Assembly: GCA_003242195.1 (NCBI GenBank)
Contig: QGUQ01000003.1
Coordinates: 1 to 18,763, forward strand
DNA length: 18,763 bases
Direction of reading: 5' to 3'
From: Bacillota bacterium
Lineage (GTDB): Bacteria > Bacillota > Sulfobacillia > Thermaerobacterales > Thermaerobacteraceae
Shown here in pieces: positions 1 to 6,548 of this stretch. Within the stretch, counting starts at the first letter, position 1. Every line of letters begins with the position of its first letter. The notes below the pieces were generated by a model, which searched no databases, was not told where the DNA came from, and was given only the letters and a program-made list of their open reading frames with translations. The translations under genes were made by a program, and so were the position numbers.

Positions 1-45
1 GGTCAGGGTCAACGCCTGCATGCCCTTGCAGATCGCCCCGGCCCC

Positions 46-114
46 TTAACTCCCAGCAGTGACCCCCGACTGGGCGTCGGCAGCCACCACCAGGAACTTC
101 ATCGATGTGCCCAT
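46..114 (-). other. Short open fragment, possible gene remnant
   Basis: The minus strand is open from 156 to a TAA at 48-46, preceded by an in-frame TAG at 159-157. The first ATG is at 114, giving a 22-residue peptide beginning MGTSMKFLVV. The open stretch reads through plausible hydrophobic and charged residues (ALLKAGLKIRRMG before the ATG), which looks more protein-like than the surrounding sequence. I recognise no family. It could be the tail of a decayed gene or simple chance; an open stretch of 37 codons is not significant at this GC content. Confidence 0.15.
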
Positions 115-334
115 ACGGCGGATTTTTAGGCCCGCCTTCAGAAGCGCGGTCGCCGACTAGGATACTGCGCCACCCGCGGACTCAATTGAAATACCAACCA
201 TGAAACCGAGTTGATACACTTCCTCGGTGCGGCGGAGGCGCATTGTACCACGATCCCGCCGGACCGGCAAGCCCGGTGGCGCCGCGACCGCCGGCCCCGC
301 GGGCGCCGGCGCGGGCGGCGGGTCGCCGGTCACG

Positions 335-350
335 GGCGGCCGTGGCCGCC
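335..350. repeat. Perfect inverted repeat downstream of ispA
   Basis: GGCGGCC-GT-GGCCGCC is a perfect 7-bp inverted repeat about 55 bases past the ispA stop. No T-tract follows on the minus strand, so it is not a canonical intrinsic terminator. It may stabilise the 3' end of the asp23-ispA transcript or be a by-product of high GC. Confidence 0.4.
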
Positions 351-403
351 GCCGTCAGTAATACATTTTACCAGGCGGGAGCGTTCCGTCCTGCCCCTGG
401 GCG

Positions 404-1324
404 TCAGCGCCTGCGCGCCAGGATCCGTCGCACCAGCCAGCGCAGGAGGTCGGCCCGCGGGCCGAAACCGGACAGGCTCGCTACGGCCCGCTCCGTTTCC
501 TCCTCCGCCATCCGCCTCGCCTCTTCGAGGCCGATGAGCGAGGGTATCGTGACCTTGCCCCGCCGCTGATCGCTGCCCGCCCGCTTGCCCATCTCGGCGG
601 TGTCGCCGACCACGTCCAGGATGTCGTCGACGAGCTGAAAGGCAGCGCCCAAAGCGGAGGCATAATCCGTCAAGCGCGCCAGGTCGTCCTCGCCCGCACC
701 GCCCAGCAGGCCCCCGATGCGCACGCAGGCGCGGAACAGAGCGCCGGTCTTCCGTTGGTGGATGGATTGCAAGGTGGCCAGATCCACGCGGCCTTCCGTG
801 GCCGCCAGGTCGTCCACCTGCCCGCCGATCAGCCCCAGCGTGCCCGCGGCCTCCGCCAGTTCGCGGATGACGCGCACGGCCCGTTCCGGCTCGACCCCCC
901 GCTCCGGCAGGGTGGCCAGCACCTCGAAGGCGCGGGTCAGCAAGGCGTCGCCGGCCAAGATGGCGATGGCCTCGCCGTAGACCACGTGGTTGGCCGGTTG
1001 GCCCCGCCGCATGTCGTCATCGTCCATGGCCGGGAGGTCGTCGTGGACCAGGGAGTACGTGTGGACGAGTTCGACGGCGGCGGCCGCGCACTCCACCCCG
1101 TCGTTCACCGCTTCGGGCCCGCCCGCGCACTCGGCGGCCGCCATCACCAGCACCGGGCGCAGGAGCTTCCCCCCGGCCAGCGCGCTGTAGCGCATGGCCT
1201 CGTGGATGACACGCGGCGGCGTGTCGGCCGGCAGCAGCGCGCGATCCACGGCCGAGCGCGCCCGGCGCACCAGTTCCTCGAAGCGCTGGGAGAGCGCCTC
1301 CTCGGAGGCGTAACCGGTCCTCAC
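404..1324 (-). CDS. ispA: Polyprenyl (farnesyl) diphosphate synthase
   Basis: Condenses isopentenyl diphosphate with allylic diphosphates to make farnesyl diphosphate for quinone, carotenoid and undecaprenyl synthesis in the cytosol. The 306-residue length fits the trans-prenyltransferase family. GGKLLRP (about 51-57) binds IPP; the first Asp-rich motif DDLPAMD (95-101), followed by further Asp residues and RRG, is the bacterial FPP-type DDx4D form; the second, DDILD, is at 233-237. The residue five before the first motif is Tyr90, in a TYSLVHDD context as in E. coli-type FPP synthase, which favours a C15 product, although geranylgeranyl synthases of this subfamily can look similar. The start is GTG at 1324, whose last two bases begin the xseB stop (GTGA overlap), so translation is probably coupled. 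Last gene of the asp23-ispA run, as in Bacillus. Confidence 0.95.
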   Translation of the reverse strand: MRTGYASEEALSQRFEELVRRARSAVDRALLPADTPPRVIHEAMRYSALAGGKLLRPVLVMAAAECAGGPEAVNDGVECAAAAVELVHTYSLVHDDLPAMDDDDMRRGQPANHVVYGEAIAILAGDALLTRAFEVLATLPERGVEPERAVRVIRELAEAAGTLGLIGGQVDDLAATEGRVDLATLQSIHQRKTGALFRACVRIGGLLGGAGEDDLARLTDYASALGAAFQLVDDILDVVGDTAEMGKRAGSDQRRGKVTIPSLIGLEEARRMAEEETERAVASLSGFGPRADLLRWLVRRILARRR

Positions 1325-1683
1325 CGATCCGCCGCCTCCTCCAGCAAGCCATGAGCGGGTGCGGTATACGGACGACCCTCTTCATCCTCCAGAAGCCATT
1401 CGATCTTGCGCTCGATCTCATCCAGGCGGCGATGGCACAGCCGCGCCAGCGCGATGCCGCGCTGGAAGAGTTCCAGCGACCGGTCCAGGCCGTGCTCACC
1501 GGTCTCGAGGGCGCGCACGATGGCCGCCAGTTCCTCGAGAGCCTCCTCGAAGGAGGGCTGCTCCTGGCCCCCCTCCTCCGGCTGCGGGCCGGGAGGCGTC
1601 GCGCCCGCTTCCGGCACCGCGTCCCCGACCGCTGCGGCGCGCTGGCCGGGCAATGCCTCCCCACCCGGTGTCACGTCCGCCAT
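1321..1683 (-). CDS. xseB: Exodeoxyribonuclease VII small subunit
   Basis: Small helical subunit of exonuclease VII; several copies bind each XseA and support degradation of single-stranded DNA to oligonucleotides. The conserved core (SFEEALEELAAIVRALETGE, then ...LFQRGIALARLC) occupies about residues 44-83 of 120. The family is usually 70-85 residues; here an Ala/Pro/Gly/Glu-rich N-terminal extension of some 40 residues precedes the core and is probably disordered. ATG start at 1683, four bases after the xseA stop; it ends in a GTGA overlap with ispA. A later start cannot be excluded, but there is no in-frame ATG between the first codon and the core. Confidence 0.93.
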   Translation of the reverse strand: MADVTPGGEALPGQRAAAVGDAVPEAGATPPGPQPEEGGQEQPSFEEALEELAAIVRALETGEHGLDRSLELFQRGIALARLCHRRLDEIERKIEWLLEDEEGRPYTAPAHGLLEEAADR

Positions 1684-1687
1684 GCCC

Positions 1688-3004
1688 TCACCCCTCGTCC
1701 TTGGCGGTTTCCGGCCCGTGTTCCGTGGCTGTGGCGTCAGGGCCGCCTCCCGGTAGCGTCTCCTCCACCCGGCAGAGGAGTCGCCCGCGGTGTAGCCAGA
1801 CCTCCACGGGCTCCCCCGGCGCCACGTCCCGCGCGTCCTTCACCACATGCCCCCTGGCGTCCCTCGCGATGCTGTAGCCCCGCGCCAGGACCGCCAGCGG
1901 GCTCAGGGCTTCCAGTTGTCCCGTCAATGCCCGGAGCTGCTGCCGCCGGTCCTCCACCCGTCGGCGCGCGACCGTCACCAGATCGTGGAGCAGCATGTCC
2001 AGCCGCTGCCGGTGCTGGAGCACGCGATCCCGCAGGTAGAACATGCCGCGGCTGGCAGCCAGTCTCTCCACGCGATCGCGGGCCATGCGCACGCGCAGGT
2101 AGATGGCCCGCTCCAGGCGCTGCCGGAGGTCGGCGAGGCGATCCCGCAACTCGTACCAGTCGGGGATCACCATCTCGGCCGCGGCGGAGGGCGTCGGCGC
2201 CCGGACGTCGGCGGCCAGGTCGCACAGGGTGAAATCCGTTTCGTGGCCGACCGCCGAGACGACCGGAATGGGGGACTCCGCCACCGCGCGCACGACCACT
2301 TCTTCGTTGAAGGGCCACAGATCCTCCCACGAACCGCCGCCGCGGCCGACGATCAGGACGTCCACGCCACCGAAGCGCCCGAAGCGGCGGATGGCGGCGG
2401 CGATGGCCGGTGCCGCCTCCTCGCCCTGGACGGGTACAGGCGCCACGACCAGGTGGACGCGCGGGTTACGGCGGCTGGCGACGCGGATGATGTCCCGCAG
2501 CGCGGCGCCGTCGGCGGAGGTCACCACGCCCACCCGCCGTGGGAGCCGCGGCAGCGGGCGCTTGCGAGCCGGGTCGAACAAGCCCTCCCGGCGTAGCCGT
2601 TCCTTGAGCTGCTCGAAGGCCAGGTAGAGGGCTCCGATGCCGTCCGGCTCCAGGAACTCCACATACAGCTGGTACTGGCCGCCGGCTTCGTACACGCCGA
2701 TGCGCCCGCCGGCAATGACCGTCATGCCGTCCCCCGGTTCGAAGCGCAGGCCGCGGGCGGCCGAACGGAACATGACACAGCGCAGGGCGGCACGCTCGTC
2801 CTTGAGGGTGAAATAGATGTGTCCGGAAGAGTGATGCTTGTAGTTGCTGATCTCCCCGCGCACCCAGACGTGCTGCAGCTCGGGGTCCGCCTCCAGCAGC
2901 AGGCGCACCCGCGCCGTGAGCTCGCCCACCGACCAGACCCGGTCCGGTTGCGAGACCATCCGGGGCCAGGGAGCGACCGGCCCCCCCATGGCCGGCTGAC
3001 TCAT
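1688..3004 (-). CDS. xseA: Exodeoxyribonuclease VII large subunit
   Basis: Catalytic subunit of exonuclease VII, which processively degrades single-stranded DNA from either end. An N-terminal OB-fold (WSVGELTARVRLLL, VWVRGEISNYK, SSGHIYFTLKD) is followed by the catalytic domain with VGVVTSADGAALRDI, GRGGGSWEDLWPFN and SAVGHETDFTLCDLAADVRAPTPSAAAE, all family hallmarks, then a coiled-coil region that binds XseB. The frame is open to a GTG at 3013, but the ATG at 3004 overlaps the folD stop as ATGA and has a GGTGG-like ribosome site upstream, so I prefer it (438 residues). An ATG at 2959 sits closer to the conserved start but has no Shine-Dalgarno sequence. Confidence 0.95.
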   Translation of the reverse strand: MSQPAMGGPVAPWPRMVSQPDRVWSVGELTARVRLLLEADPELQHVWVRGEISNYKHHSSGHIYFTLKDERAALRCVMFRSAARGLRFEPGDGMTVIAGGRIGVYEAGGQYQLYVEFLEPDGIGALYLAFEQLKERLRREGLFDPARKRPLPRLPRRVGVVTSADGAALRDIIRVASRRNPRVHLVVAPVPVQGEEAAPAIAAAIRRFGRFGGVDVLIVGRGGGSWEDLWPFNEEVVVRAVAESPIPVVSAVGHETDFTLCDLAADVRAPTPSAAAEMVIPDWYELRDRLADLRQRLERAIYLRVRMARDRVERLAASRGMFYLRDRVLQHRQRLDMLLHDLVTVARRRVEDRRQQLRALTGQLEALSPLAVLARGYSIARDARGHVVKDARDVAPGEPVEVWLHRGRLLCRVEETLPGGGPDATATEHGPETAKDEG

Positions 3005-3927
3005 GCGCCCCACCGTCCGGCCACTGCGTCACCGGCTTCCAGCCAGACCTGGCTACGGGGAACCCGCCCTTCCTCCCGCGCGAAGGCGGCCTCCACCGTG
3101 TTGGCCAGGAGCATGGCCACGGTCATCGGGCCCACGCCACCCGGCACGGGCGTGACGGCGGCGGCCACCGCAGCCACCTCGTGGGTGCGCACGTCGCCCA
3201 CGGGCCGGCCATCGACACGGGTGATGCCGACGTCGATGACCACGGCACCGGGACGCACGTGCTCGGGACCGATCAGCCCCGGGCGGCCGGCCGCCACCAC
3301 CAGGATGTCCGCCTCCCGCGTCGCGGCGGCCAGGTCGGTGGTGCGGGAGTGGCAGACGGTCACCGTCGCGTCGTGAAGCAGCATCAGGCCCGCCAGGGGG
3401 CGCCCCACGATGGGGCTGCGGCCGACGATGGTCACGCGGCGTCCCGCCGGCGAAACGCCGTACGCGCGGAGGAGGGCCAGGATGCCTAGGGGCGTGCAGG
3501 GGACGAGGGCGGGCCGCCCGCGCCACAGGACGCCCGTGTTGACGGGATGGAAGCCGTCCACGTCCCGGGCGGGGTCCATGGCCGACACCACGCGCTCGTA
3601 GTCGATGCCCGCCGGCACGGGCCACTGTACCAGGACGCCGTCGACCCGCGACTCGCCACAGAGGGCGCGGACCAGGGCGATGACATCCTCCTCGGCGGCG
3701 GTGGCGGGCAGGTGGTGGACCTCCGAGTACAGCCCGGCCTCCTGGCATGCCCGTGCCTTCCCGGCGACATAAAGCAGGGAGGCCGGGTCATCGCCCACCA
3801 CCACGGCCGCCAGACCCGGCCTCCGGCCGTACCGCCGACGGAAAGCGTCCGCCCGCTCCCGGACCATGGTCCGGAAACGCGCGGCCACCTCCCGCCCGTT
3901 CCACAGCTTGTCCACTGTTCGGCTCAC
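3001..3927 (-). CDS. folD: Methylenetetrahydrofolate dehydrogenase/cyclohydrolase FolD
   Basis: Bifunctional enzyme interconverting 5,10-methylene-, methenyl- and 10-formyl-tetrahydrofolate; it uses the one-carbon units made by the glycine cleavage enzymes encoded at the other end of the window. Catalytic Tyr53 and Lys57 (YVAGK), Gln101, Asp124 (DVDGFHPVN), PCTPLGI (about 143-149), the nucleotide-binding loop GRSPIVGRP (169-177) and PVPGGVGPMT (260-269) are intact in 308 residues. Unusually, the normally LVQLPLP motif reads LVQWPVP, with Trp102 beside the catalytic Gln; the TGG codon is unambiguous. A C-terminal tail of about 25 residues extends past the usual end. GTG start at 3927, 20 bases after nusB; the stop overlaps the xseA start. 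Confidence 0.95.
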   Translation of the reverse strand: MSRTVDKLWNGREVAARFRTMVRERADAFRRRYGRRPGLAAVVVGDDPASLLYVAGKARACQEAGLYSEVHHLPATAAEEDVIALVRALCGESRVDGVLVQWPVPAGIDYERVVSAMDPARDVDGFHPVNTGVLWRGRPALVPCTPLGILALLRAYGVSPAGRRVTIVGRSPIVGRPLAGLMLLHDATVTVCHSRTTDLAAATREADILVVAAGRPGLIGPEHVRPGAVVIDVGITRVDGRPVGDVRTHEVAAVAAAVTPVPGGVGPMTVAMLLANTVEAAFAREEGRVPRSQVWLEAGDAVAGRWGA

Positions 3928-3947
3928 CTCTTCCGCCCCACTCGCCG

Positions 3948-4466
3948 TCAGTGCCCGGCCGGGTCCGTGGCCAGCGCCGTGCCGGAGGGCGGGGAGGACG
4001 CGTCCCCGTCCCCGCTCTTCCCGTAGTCACGGGCCAGCTGTCCGAGGATCCCGTTGACGAACCGCCCCGATTCGGCACTGCTGAATCGCTTGGCCAGCTC
4101 CACCGCCTCGTTGATGGCCACGGCGGCCGGCACGTCCGGGCGGTTGGCGAACAGCAACTCGTAGATGCCGATGCGCAGGATGTTGCGGTCCACCCGGGCC
4201 AGACGCTGGATGTCCCAGTCCCGGGCGTACCGGGCGATCAGGTCGTCGATGGCTCGCCGTTCCGCCATCACACCGTTGAGCAGTTCACGGGCAAAGGCCA
4301 GGACGTCCTCTTCCAGTCCGTACTCGGCGGCCGCCCAGTCGAGCCCTGCCAGCACGGGATGACCAGCGGCCTCCCACTGGAAGAGGGCCTGGAGGGCCGC
4401 TTCCCGTGCCCGCCTGCGCGCCCCGGCCTTCTCACCCGACACCCTACCGTCCTCCCGTCGAGGCAT
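3948..4466 (-). CDS. nusB: Transcription antitermination factor NusB
   Basis: RNA-binding factor that, with NusE (S10), binds boxA of rRNA leader transcripts and supports antitermination. The 172 residues show the NusB fold: an Arg-rich N-terminus ARRRAREAALQALFQWE (about 16-32), the central DWDIQRLARVDRNILRIGIYELL, and the C-terminal INEAVELAKRFSSAESGRFVNGILG. About 25 polar, Pro/Ser/Asp-rich residues follow the domain. The same frame runs open far upstream, to 5066, through the DUF2273 and amaP genes, but homology starts at the ATG at 4466, which has AAGG at suitable spacing. It follows the DUF2273 gene by 8 bases. Confidence 0.94.
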   Translation of the reverse strand: MPRREDGRVSGEKAGARRRAREAALQALFQWEAAGHPVLAGLDWAAAEYGLEEDVLAFARELLNGVMAERRAIDDLIARYARDWDIQRLARVDRNILRIGIYELLFANRPDVPAAVAINEAVELAKRFSSAESGRFVNGILGQLARDYGKSGDGDASSPPSGTALATDPAGH

Positions 4467-4474
4467 CTTGCCCT

Positions 4475-4735
4475 TCACCCGTGCCGCTTGCCCGTTCGGC
4501 TCCACCAGCGCTCCAGGGTTTCGGCCCAATCCAGCTCGCCCTCGTCGACGCGGGCGCCGATCTGGAGGCCCAACCAGGCGAGGGCGAGGGCCAGCAGCGT
4601 CCAGCCGAGGCCCAGCCACTTCACCAGCAGGGCGATCACGACCCCCGCCGCGGCGCCCACAATTTTCCCCGCATGGCGCCGCCAGATGCCGCGGCCTTCC
4701 TCCACGCCAACCACCGCCCTCCCGCCCCGCGTCAC
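4475..4735 (-). CDS. DUF2273 small membrane protein
   Basis: An 86-residue protein with the DUF2273 pattern: a short basic N-terminus (IWRRHAGKIVGAAAG), one long hydrophobic hairpin at about 25-59, then a soluble tail starting RVDEGELDWAETLERWW. DUF2273 proteins regularly sit beside Asp23 and AmaP in Firmicutes and Actinobacteria and are thought to belong to the same membrane-anchored stress module; the exact role is unknown. The GTG at 4735 overlaps the amaP stop as GTGA but lacks a Shine-Dalgarno sequence. Internal GTGs at 4714 and 4705 follow a GGGAGG and are alternative starts, which would remove the first 7 or 10 residues. Confidence 0.8.
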   Translation of the reverse strand: MTRGGRAVVGVEEGRGIWRRHAGKIVGAAAGVVIALLVKWLGLGWTLLALALAWLGLQIGARVDEGELDWAETLERWWSRTGKRHG

Positions 4736-5277
4736 TCGGGCTTGCGCCAGCGCTCGGAGGCGATGCGCTCCACGACGATCCGGACGTCCGCCACCCGCGC
4801 GCCCACGATCTCCTCGATGGTCTCCTTGAGCCTGGCCTGGAGTTCGGGAGCCACCTCGGGGATGCGGTAGTCGGGCAGGACCTCCGCCCGGATGCGCAGG
4901 GAAAGCCCTTCCCGCGTCGCCTGCACCCTTGCGCGCAGGTCACGCACCCCGGGCACCTGCAGCCCCGCTCGCCGGGCGAGTTCCTCGATGGCCCCCAGCG
5001 AGGTCCGGACTTCCCCCGCCTCTCCGGTGAAAGAAACCGCCGCCCGCCGCGGCGGTCGCAGGGCATGCCAGGCCACGTGCAAGCCGCTGAGGACGAAGGC
5101 CAGGCCTACCACGCCGACGACCCATGGGGGAACGCCAGCGCGCCCCGACCATGCCGGAATCCAGAGGGGCACCCCCTCCGGTCCGGGTCCGACGGCGACC
5201 TGCCAGATCAGAACCCCGCCAATGGCGGCCAGCACCAGGGAATTCAGTACGGACAGGAACCAGTTGAACGCGGCCAT
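4732..5277 (-). CDS. amaP: Alkaline shock response membrane anchor AmaP
   Basis: Integral membrane protein that, in Staphylococcus, tethers Asp23 to the cytoplasmic membrane. The 181-residue product has two predicted transmembrane helices (about 6-26 and 51-72) joined by a Gly/Pro-rich loop, then a cytosolic domain with RRAAVSFTGEAGEVRTSLGA, VQATREGLSLRIRAEV and a final VADVRIVVERI typical of AmaP. ATG start at 5277 with AAGGGGG upstream. It lies 51 bases after asp23 and overlaps the DUF2273 gene by the GTGA junction. AmaP, Asp23 and DUF2273 together form the usual three-gene module; in B. subtilis the corresponding locus carries only yqhY. Confidence 0.85.
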   Translation of the reverse strand: MAAFNWFLSVLNSLVLAAIGGVLIWQVAVGPGPEGVPLWIPAWSGRAGVPPWVVGVVGLAFVLSGLHVAWHALRPPRRAAVSFTGEAGEVRTSLGAIEELARRAGLQVPGVRDLRARVQATREGLSLRIRAEVLPDYRIPEVAPELQARLKETIEEIVGARVADVRIVVERIASERWRKPE

Positions 5278-5328
5278 CCCCCGCCCCCTTCCGGGGCCCC
5301 CCGGGTGGCGCGGCCTGCCACTCCCGCT

Positions 5329-5736
5329 CTACTTGGCCCGCGCCTCCACCTCGCGCTCCGTCTCGGGGAATGCGACCCCCTGGACGTGGATGTTGACGGC
5401 TTGCACGCGCAGCCCCGTCATCGTTTCGACGGCTCGCTTGACGTTCTCCTGGACGCGCTCGGCCACCTGAGGGATGCGGACCCCGTACGCGACGATCAGG
5501 AAAACGTCGATGGTGCATTCCCGGTCGCCGACCTCGACCTTGACGCCCTTGCCGAGGTTCTTCCTCCCGAGCATCTCGGAGATGCCGCCTACCAGCCCGC
5601 CACTGGCCATCCCGGCCACGCCCTCGATCTCCATGGCGGCGATCCCCGCGATGACGCTGACCACTTCATTGGCGATACGGACGTGGCCGCCTTCGTCCTC
5701 CCCGGGGAGCGGAAGGAATTCGTTCTGCTCGTCCAT
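5329..5736 (-). CDS. Asp23/Gls24 family envelope stress protein
   Basis: Cytosolic protein of the Asp23/Gls24/YqhY family, associated with cell-envelope homeostasis and, through YqhY in Bacillus, with malonyl-CoA/acetyl-CoA carboxylase control. The 135 residues carry the family features: HVRIANEVVSVIAGIAAMEIEGVAGM (about 18-43), the Gly-rich turn, KGVKVEVGDRECTIDVFLIVAYGVRIP and a C-terminal amphipathic segment ending in VNIHVQGVAF. ATG start at 5736 preceded by GGAGG nine bases upstream. It is the first gene after a sigma-A-like promoter at 5825-5796, so it probably heads the transcript through ispA. The accB-accC pair that often separates spoIIIAH from this gene is absent. Confidence 0.92.
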   Translation of the reverse strand: MDEQNEFLPLPGEDEGGHVRIANEVVSVIAGIAAMEIEGVAGMASGGLVGGISEMLGRKNLGKGVKVEVGDRECTIDVFLIVAYGVRIPQVAERVQENVKRAVETMTGLRVQAVNIHVQGVAFPETEREVEARAK

Positions 5737-5795
5737 TTCCTGCCACCTCCGAGCGCCGTGCGGGCCGGCTCCCGGGAACCCCGCAGACGCCAGTA

Positions 5796-5825
5796 ATTAT
5801 ATCGCGGGCGCGGGCGGCGGGCCAA
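5796..5825 (-). promoter_or_regulatory. Sigma-A-like promoter for asp23 operon
   Basis: On the minus strand TTGGCC (5825-5820) and a perfect TATAAT (5801-5796) are separated by 18 bases. The predicted transcript starts near 5789, about 53 bases before the asp23 ATG. This is the best sigma-A match in the window and stands out in a GC-rich background. The -35 box lies inside the hairpin at 5812-5840. Confidence 0.65.
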
Positions 5826-5840
5826 TGCGGCCCGCCGCCC
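5812..5840 (-). terminator. Strong hairpin after spoIIIAH, candidate terminator
   Basis: A perfect 12-bp stem (GGGCGGCGGGCC with GGCCCGCCGCCC) with a 5-base loop sits about 80 bases past the spoIIIAH stop. Only a weak, interrupted T/A-rich stretch (ATATAATTA) follows on the minus strand, and that stretch is also the asp23 -10 box. It may end spoIIIA transcripts, perhaps inefficiently, or act as a DNA operator at the promoter it overlaps. Confidence 0.5.
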
Positions 5841-5918
5841 ACCATCCCTCCACGGCGGCCGCCCGTCCCCGGGCCGCCCGCCGGCCTCCCCCGACGCCCA
5901 CCTCGCCCCGGAACCGCC

Positions 5919-6548
5919 TTACCCGTCCCGGGCCACGATGCGGATGCCCTCGTAGCCGATACCCGTGACCTGGCGGACGATGTCGGCCACCCGGGCCGCG
6001 TCCGCCTGCTGGAAGCGGTCGGCCTTCAAGACCACGATGGCCGCCTGGTCGTAGACAAACACCACCGCGTCCTCATACCCCTTGCTGCGGATCAGCTGTT
6101 CGATCTGCTGCTCCACGCCCTGGCGCTGGGTCAGCTGGACCAGGGCCTGCTGCGCCTGTTCCCGGGCGCTGGCGCTGGCGTTGGCGTTGTTGGCGATGGC
6201 CTGCAGCCGCTCCACCTGGCGGTCGTAGATGGCCTGGCGTTCGACGCGGAGGTCCGCGAAGCCCCCGGCACCCGCCAGGGGGTTCGCCTCTCCGGACCCG
6301 GCCTGGCCGGTCTCCTCCCCGGCGGTCCCCTCCAGCGCCCCCTGATCGCCGCTGGCGTCCCAGCCATCCAGGCTGCTACCCTGACCCGCTTCGTCCCCGG
6401 TGGCGGTCGCGTCCCCCAGGGCGGCACCCTGCAGGGCGCCCTGCTGGTTGAATTCCTCCCACTTGGCCGCGATGTAGGCGAACACCACCGCCACGACCAC
6501 CAGAAAGACGAGGAACTTACCGGGCGATCCGGCCCGCAACCTGCTCAT
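5919..6548 (-). CDS. spoIIIAH: Stage III sporulation protein AH
   Basis: Mother-cell membrane protein whose extracellular domain joins forespore SpoIIQ across the intermembrane space, forming the channel or feeding tube needed for late forespore gene expression. It has a short basic N-terminus, one transmembrane helix (about 11-28), a long Gly/Ala/Asp/Glu-rich linker (about 35-95), then the ring-building EscJ/PrgK-like domain: DLRVERQAIYDRQVERLQAIANN, an Ala/Gln-rich helix, SKGYEDAVVFVYDQAAIVVLKA and ADIVRQVTGIGYEGIRIVA. I take the ATG at 6548, one base overlapping the spoIIIAG stop (TGATG), with GAGGGGG eight bases upstream; a GTG one codon earlier (6551) is equally possible. 209 residues, near the usual 218. 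Confidence 0.93.
   Translation of the reverse strand: MSRLRAGSPGKFLVFLVVVAVVFAYIAAKWEEFNQQGALQGAALGDATATGDEAGQGSSLDGWDASGDQGALEGTAGEETGQAGSGEANPLAGAGGFADLRVERQAIYDRQVERLQAIANNANASASAREQAQQALVQLTQRQGVEQQIEQLIRSKGYEDAVVFVYDQAAIVVLKADRFQQADAARVADIVRQVTGIGYEGIRIVARDG

Larger units (their letters stand above)
1..403. other. Gene-poor region downstream of ispA
   Basis: About 400 bases without a gene I can support. Bases 1-230 are less GC-rich than the rest of the window, with an AT-richer island around 181-225; bases 231-400 are extremely GC-rich and full of short inverted repeats. No tRNA, rRNA or insertion-sequence end is recognisable. In Bacillus-type synteny dxs would follow ispA; nothing in these bases resembles it, although it could lie beyond the window edge. 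Open frames on the plus strand at 211-569 have the Arg/Pro/Ala-rich composition of GC-rich noise. Confidence 0.6.

Noticed and set aside
231..360. Possible intrinsic terminator or repeat array after ispA
   Set aside because: Inverted repeats exist but there is no T-tract on either strand, and GC content near saturation makes short palindromes expected.
211..569. Two overlapping plus-strand frames of 108 codons near the left edge
   Set aside because: Arg/Pro/Ala-rich, no ribosome site, and they run into the 3' end of ispA in antisense.
1351..2232. 293-codon plus-strand frame opposite xseB and xseA
   Set aside because: Pro/Arg/Ala-rich composition typical of antisense GC-rich frames, with no motif.
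4467..5066. 200-residue N-terminal extension of nusB suggesting a fusion
   Set aside because: The extension overlaps amaP and the DUF2273 gene in another frame, is low complexity, and NusB homology begins at the ATG at 4466.
5291..5304. CCGGGG-CC-CCCCGG palindrome in the asp23-amaP gap
   Set aside because: Short, with a 2-base centre and no T-tract; probably a by-product of base composition rather than a processing site.
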